From: Candidatus Nanohalarchaeota archaeon
Lineage (GTDB): Archaea > EX4484-52 > JAADEF01
DNA: 7,723 bases
Assembly (NCBI GenBank): GCA_013153555.1
Contig: JAADEF010000022.1
Span: 1 to 7,723 of the forward strand
Reading direction: 5' to 3'
This document shows positions 6,291-7,723 of the stretch, in pieces (the first letter of the stretch is position 1; each line of letters opens with the position of its first letter). A program made the position numbers and the translations under genes. The notes under the pieces were generated by a model. It was not told where the DNA came from, ran no database searches, and saw nothing but the letters and a program-made list of their open reading frames with translations.

Positions 6291-6497
6291 TTATTGTGTG
6301 TGTTTTGATGCAGTTCTCATTCTTAACTGCTTTGCTTCTCGATATGCTTTAGTCCATTTAACCTCTCTAGGGTTTCTCATTTCAAAATTTCTATAGCATT
6401 TTTTACTGCAAAAGTAAAATATGGTTCCGTCTTTTTTAACATACATTATGCCAGTTCCTGGCTTCAATTCCTTACCGCAAAATTTACAAGTAGGCAT
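6291..6497 (-). CDS. rpl24e: Ribosomal protein eL24 (L24e)
   Basis: Large-subunit zinc-binding ribosomal protein of 68 residues, the usual archaeal size. It has the family zinc ribbon C4-x2-C7 and C30-x3-C34, with the conserved text ELKPGTGIMYVKKDGTIFYF between them and NPREVKWT after. The tail is Arg/Lys-rich and contacts rRNA. The frame is open a further seven codons upstream, but ATG 6497 is correct: it begins MPTCKFCG as in homologues and has AAAGGTG at the right distance. That ribosome site immediately follows the S28e stop codon, giving tight coupling (13-base gap). Confidence 0.95.
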   Translation of the reverse strand: MPTCKFCGKELKPGTGIMYVKKDGTIFYFCSKKCYRNFEMRNPREVKWTKAYREAKQLRMRTASKHTQ

Positions 6498-6510
6498 AAA
6501 AAACACCTTT

Positions 6511-6711
6511 TTAATCAATTACTCCTGCAACTTCCATGTCTGCTTCTTTGATCATTAATATATCTCCAAGTCGGATAGGACCTACAACATTTCTTATTAT
6601 GACTTTGTCTTTGTATTTGCCGGTAAGTATTTTACATCTTACTCTTTTAACACCTTTTGTTCCGGCAACTCCTATAACTGCAATGACTTTGGCTGGAACT
6701 TTTGTTGACAT
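6511..6711 (-). CDS. rps28e: Ribosomal protein eS28 (S28e)
   Basis: Small-subunit protein of 66 residues with a single OB-like barrel, located near the mRNA exit region. Recognisable are KVIAVIGVAGTKGVKRVRCK (8-27) and the family signature IIRNVVGPIRLGDIL (38-52). Homologues usually end in a Glu/Arg-rich ETERE-type tail; here the tail reads KEADMEVAGVID, a shorter and less basic ending. The ATG at 6711 has a GAGGG ribosome site that shares bases with the L7Ae stop codon (TGAGGG), 9 bases into a 10-base-wide junction. Second gene of the operon. Confidence 0.94.
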   Translation of the reverse strand: MSTKVPAKVIAVIGVAGTKGVKRVRCKILTGKYKDKVIIRNVVGPIRLGDILMIKEADMEVAGVID

Positions 6712-6721
6712 GTGTTATCCC

Positions 6722-7087
6722 TCATTTCATAATTTCTTCAATCTTTTTGATAAGTGCTTCATATTCTTTTTTAGCTTTACCTAAATCAATAACTGCTACT
6801 GATGAAGCAGCCACCTCAATACCTGCTGCTTTTCCTAACTCTTCTTTGCTATCTACTGCTATGATCGGTATGTTTTTTTCTTTTGCTAATAGAGGTAAAT
6901 GCATAACTATTTCTTTTGGTTCTACATTTTCTGCTACAACTACTAGCTTTGCGAAACCCCTTTCTATGGCTTTGGTGGTTTCATTTACTCCTTTTTTTAT
7001 TTTACCTCCGCTTCTTCTTACACTTTCTAAGAAATTATAAACTTCTTCACTCAATTCCTTTGGAATTTCCTTGCCCAGTATTGCCAT
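6722..7087 (-). CDS. rpl7ae: Ribosomal protein eL8 / L7Ae (kink-turn RNA-binding protein)
   Basis: A 121-residue protein that binds kink-turn RNA. In archaea the same protein is a large-subunit component, the core of box C/D and H/ACA guide ribonucleoproteins, and a subunit of RNase P. The RNA-binding signature GVNETTKAIERG (33-44) is intact, as are VVAENVEPKEIVMHLPLL (50-67) and LGKAAGIEVAASSVAVI (84-100). ATG 7087 (MAILGKEIPKEL) is chosen. An ATG at 7096 directly abuts the GGAGG element (7097-7101) and is too close, whereas 7087 is spaced 9 bases from it. First gene of the five-gene minus-strand operon; its promoter lies in the gap shared with L40e. Confidence 0.96.
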   Translation of the reverse strand: MAILGKEIPKELSEEVYNFLESVRRSGGKIKKGVNETTKAIERGFAKLVVVAENVEPKEIVMHLPLLAKEKNIPIIAVDSKEELGKAAGIEVAASSVAVIDLGKAKKEYEALIKKIEEIMK

Positions 7088-7210
7088 ATTTATCATCCTC
7101 CTTTAATTAAATTCATTGTCATCTGATATATAAGGAAGTTAACAAAAGTTTTAAATAATTATCTCCAATAATAATGTGTTATTAGTTTAATTTATGCTTG
7201 GGTGATTTTA
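7088..7210. promoter_or_regulatory. Divergent promoter region, L7Ae operon / L40e
   Basis: For the L7Ae operon (minus strand), CTTATATATC (complement of 7125-7134) is a good TATA box; about 25 bases on, the transcript would start near 7104, just before GGAGG (7097-7101), so the leader is very short. For L40e (plus strand), TTTTAAATAATTAT (7149-7162) is the likely TATA box, with a start near 7180 and GGTGAT (7201-7206) as ribosome site 4 bases from the ATG. CCAATAAT occurs at 7165-7172, in the same relative position to the TATA box as in the trmB-family promoter. Confidence 0.5.
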
Positions 7211-7378
7211 ATGGCTATGCTTCCTCAAGAAATTTCAGAAAGGCTTTATAAAAATGTGTATGTTTGTATGAAGTGTAATGCTCGCATTAGAACTAATAAG
7301 CCTCACAGAACTAAATGCAGGAAATGTGGTTCCAAACAGTTAAGAGCTGTGAAAAAAGGAATGAAACTTAAGAAATAA
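7211..7378 (+). CDS. rpl40e: Ribosomal protein eL40 (L40e)
   Basis: A 55-codon gene, ATG 7211 to TAA 7376-7378, encoding a large-subunit zinc-ribbon protein. In eukaryotes it is made as a ubiquitin fusion; archaea encode it alone at about this length. The zinc ligands are C19-x2-C22 and C36-x2-C39 within VCMKCNARIRTNKPHRTKCR, followed by KCGSKQLRAVKK and a basic tail. GGTGAT (7201-7206) is 4 bases before the ATG, the same spacing as at other genes here. It diverges from the L7Ae operon and is followed 81 bases later by tRNA-Arg, whose own TATA box suggests a separate transcript. Confidence 0.92.
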   Translation: MAMLPQEISERLYKNVYVCMKCNARIRTNKPHRTKCRKCGSKQLRAVKKGMKLKK

Positions 7379-7384
7379 TTGACT

Positions 7385-7426
7385 TAATTTTAATTCTATT
7401 TTCTTTCGGATTATTTTTAAAATAAT
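7385..7426 (+). promoter_or_regulatory. L40e T-rich terminator and tRNA-Arg TATA box
   Basis: TTTTAATTCTATTTTC (about 7387-7402) just after the L40e stop is a plausible archaeal T-tract terminator. ATTATTTTTAAAATAAT (7410-7426), a perfect 8+8 palindrome around one T, looks like the TATA element of the tRNA gene. Its centre is about 42 bases before the tRNA, so transcription would begin near 7443 with a 5' leader of about 17 bases for RNase P to remove. Confidence 0.45.
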
Positions 7427-7459
7427 GCAGTGCTTAAAGTAATTAGTAGTTATGTGAAG

Positions 7460-7533
7460 GGGCCCGTAACTCAGCTTGGCAGAGTGCTCGGCTTCGGACC
7501 GAGTTGTCGTGGGTTCAAATCCCACCGGGCTCG
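7460..7533 (+). tRNA. tRNA-Arg (anticodon UCG)
   Basis: A complete 74-base cloverleaf without intron. The acceptor stem pairs GGGCCCG with CGGGCTC (one G-T wobble). The D stem is ACTC/GAGT with GG in the loop. The anticodon stem CTCGG/CCGAG holds the loop CTTCGGA, anticodon TCG at 7494-7496. The variable loop is five bases (TTGTC). The T stem GTGGG/CCCAC holds TTCAAAT. The discriminator base is G (7533). CCA is not encoded (next bases TAG), so it is added after transcription. It decodes CGA, and by wobble possibly other CGN arginine codons. Confidence 0.95.
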
Positions 7534-7535
7534 TA

Positions 7536-7557
7536 GCGGGAAATAAATTTTCCCTGC
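7536..7557 (+). repeat. 22-bp palindromic direct repeat, copy 1
   Basis: Identical to 7624-7645. It is also self-complementary: GCGGGAAA pairs with TTTCCC and GC, with one bulged T, around TAAAT. It begins two bases after the tRNA discriminator base. It has no coding sense in context. Confidence 0.85.
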
Positions 7558-7593
7558 ACCCTAAAAAGGGTATCATCGCTTCGCGTGATACCC
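7558..7593 (+). repeat. Competing stem-loops after repeat copy 1
   Basis: GGGTATCA (7568-7575) pairs perfectly with TGATACCC (7586-7593), and CGC-TTC-GCG closes the tip after a single bulged T. The same GGGT (7568-7571) can instead pair with ACCC (7558-7561) around TAAAAA, so two mutually exclusive hairpins are possible in RNA. Confidence 0.7.
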
Positions 7594-7596
7594 TAG

Positions 7597-7614
7597 ATGC
7601 TCGCTAATGCTCGC
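7597..7614 (+). repeat. Short tandem repeat ATGCTCGC
   Basis: ATGCTCGC occurs at 7597-7604 and again at 7607-7614, a 10-base period (ATGCTCGCTA, ATGCTCGCAT), between the two halves of the hairpin-rich tract. Confidence 0.6.
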
Positions 7615-7623
7615 ATAATAATG

Positions 7624-7645
7624 GCGGGAAATAAATTTTCCCTGC
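7624..7645 (+). repeat. 22-bp palindromic direct repeat, copy 2
   Basis: Exact second copy of 7536-7557, 66 bases downstream of its end. Like copy 1 it is followed directly by another hairpin of the form ACC..T / A..GGT. Confidence 0.85.
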
Positions 7646-7718
7646 CAAACCTTTAGAAAAGGTTTGACCCAAAGAAACTTTTAAAAAAAGTTTCATCAAA
7701 AAGCCCATCTTCGATGGG
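7646..7718 (+). repeat. Three consecutive perfect stem-loops with three-base loops
   Basis: CAAACCTTT (7646-7654) pairs with AAAGGTTTG (7658-7666), loop AGA. GAAACTTTT (7674-7682) pairs with AAAAGTTTC (7686-7694), loop AAA. CCCATC (7704-7709) pairs with GATGGG (7713-7718), loop TTC. Linkers are 7 and 9 bases and A-rich. All arms are mismatch-free. No T-run follows any stem, so these do not look like terminators. Confidence 0.8.
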
Positions 7719-7723
7719 AACAA

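Noticed and set aside
6536..7110. Overlapping plus-strand open frames opposite S28e and L7Ae
   Set aside because: Antisense to conserved ribosomal genes; the hydrophobic, Phe/Leu-rich translations arise from Lys/Glu codons read in reverse.
7340..7576. Open frame of 78 codons on the minus strand across L40e and tRNA-Arg
   Set aside because: Its middle reads SPVGFEPTTTRSEAEHSAKL, the familiar false protein produced by translating the antisense strand of a tRNA gene. It also overlaps L40e.
7604..7723. Minus-strand frame open from the window edge to a TAG at 7604-7606, about 39 codons
   Set aside because: It is built from the hairpin repeats and has no recognisable protein pattern. It could only be the tail of a gene outside the window, which cannot be judged.
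7460..7723. tRNA-Arg as an integration (att) site with the hairpins as part of a mobile element
   Set aside because: No second copy of the tRNA 3' end, no integrase gene and no target duplication is visible in the window.
7534..7723. Hairpin tract as a CRISPR array
   Set aside because: Only two identical repeats of 22 bp, the other hairpins differ from each other, and there are no cas genes.

Overview
The window reads as a compact piece of chromosome from a low-GC archaeon. The evidence is the information-processing gene set (aIF2 gamma, eL8/L7Ae, eS28, eL24, eL40), an archaeal-type FtsZ, TATA-like boxes about 25 bases ahead of transcript starts, and ribosome sites of the GGTGA type. Short intergenic gaps, abbreviated proteins and a short Nre protein fit a small-genome DPANN archaeon (Woesearchaeota/Pacearchaeota-like). 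That placement is inference; no 16S is present.

Layout from left to right. Positions 1-540 hold the 3' part of an unrecognised gene. Positions 631-879 encode a small protein with a possible PC4-like fold, ending in a bacterial-looking hairpin plus T-run terminator that contains its stop codon. ftsZ (986-2122, minus) and the aIF2 gamma gene (2212-3432, plus) are divergent across 89 bp. The aIF2 gamma gene overlaps a downstream OB-fold gene (3425-3751). A TrmB-type regulator follows (3904-4749, plus). It converges on, and overlaps by 4 bases, the last gene of a minus-strand operon read from about 7100 down to 4746: L7Ae, S28e, L24e, ndk, nreA. The first four genes are the classical archaeal order, but nreA (PCNA-linked DNA repair) sits where aIF5B often follows. 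Divergent from the operon is a 55-codon L40e gene (7211-7378), then tRNA-Arg(UCG) at 7460-7533.

The last 190 bases (7534-7723) contain no credible gene. They are a dense run of perfect or near-perfect stem-loops, most with three-base loops, plus two identical copies of a 22-bp palindromic repeat. This is the most unusual structure in the window and may be a dispersed genomic repeat next to a tRNA gene. A second cross-cutting signal is the 8-mer CCAATAAT, which I find three times, each time in a promoter region.

Most genes serve translation (ribosomal proteins, initiation factor, tRNA, nucleotide supply), division (FtsZ) and DNA maintenance (Nre, OB-fold). I see no defence island, CRISPR array or insertion sequence.
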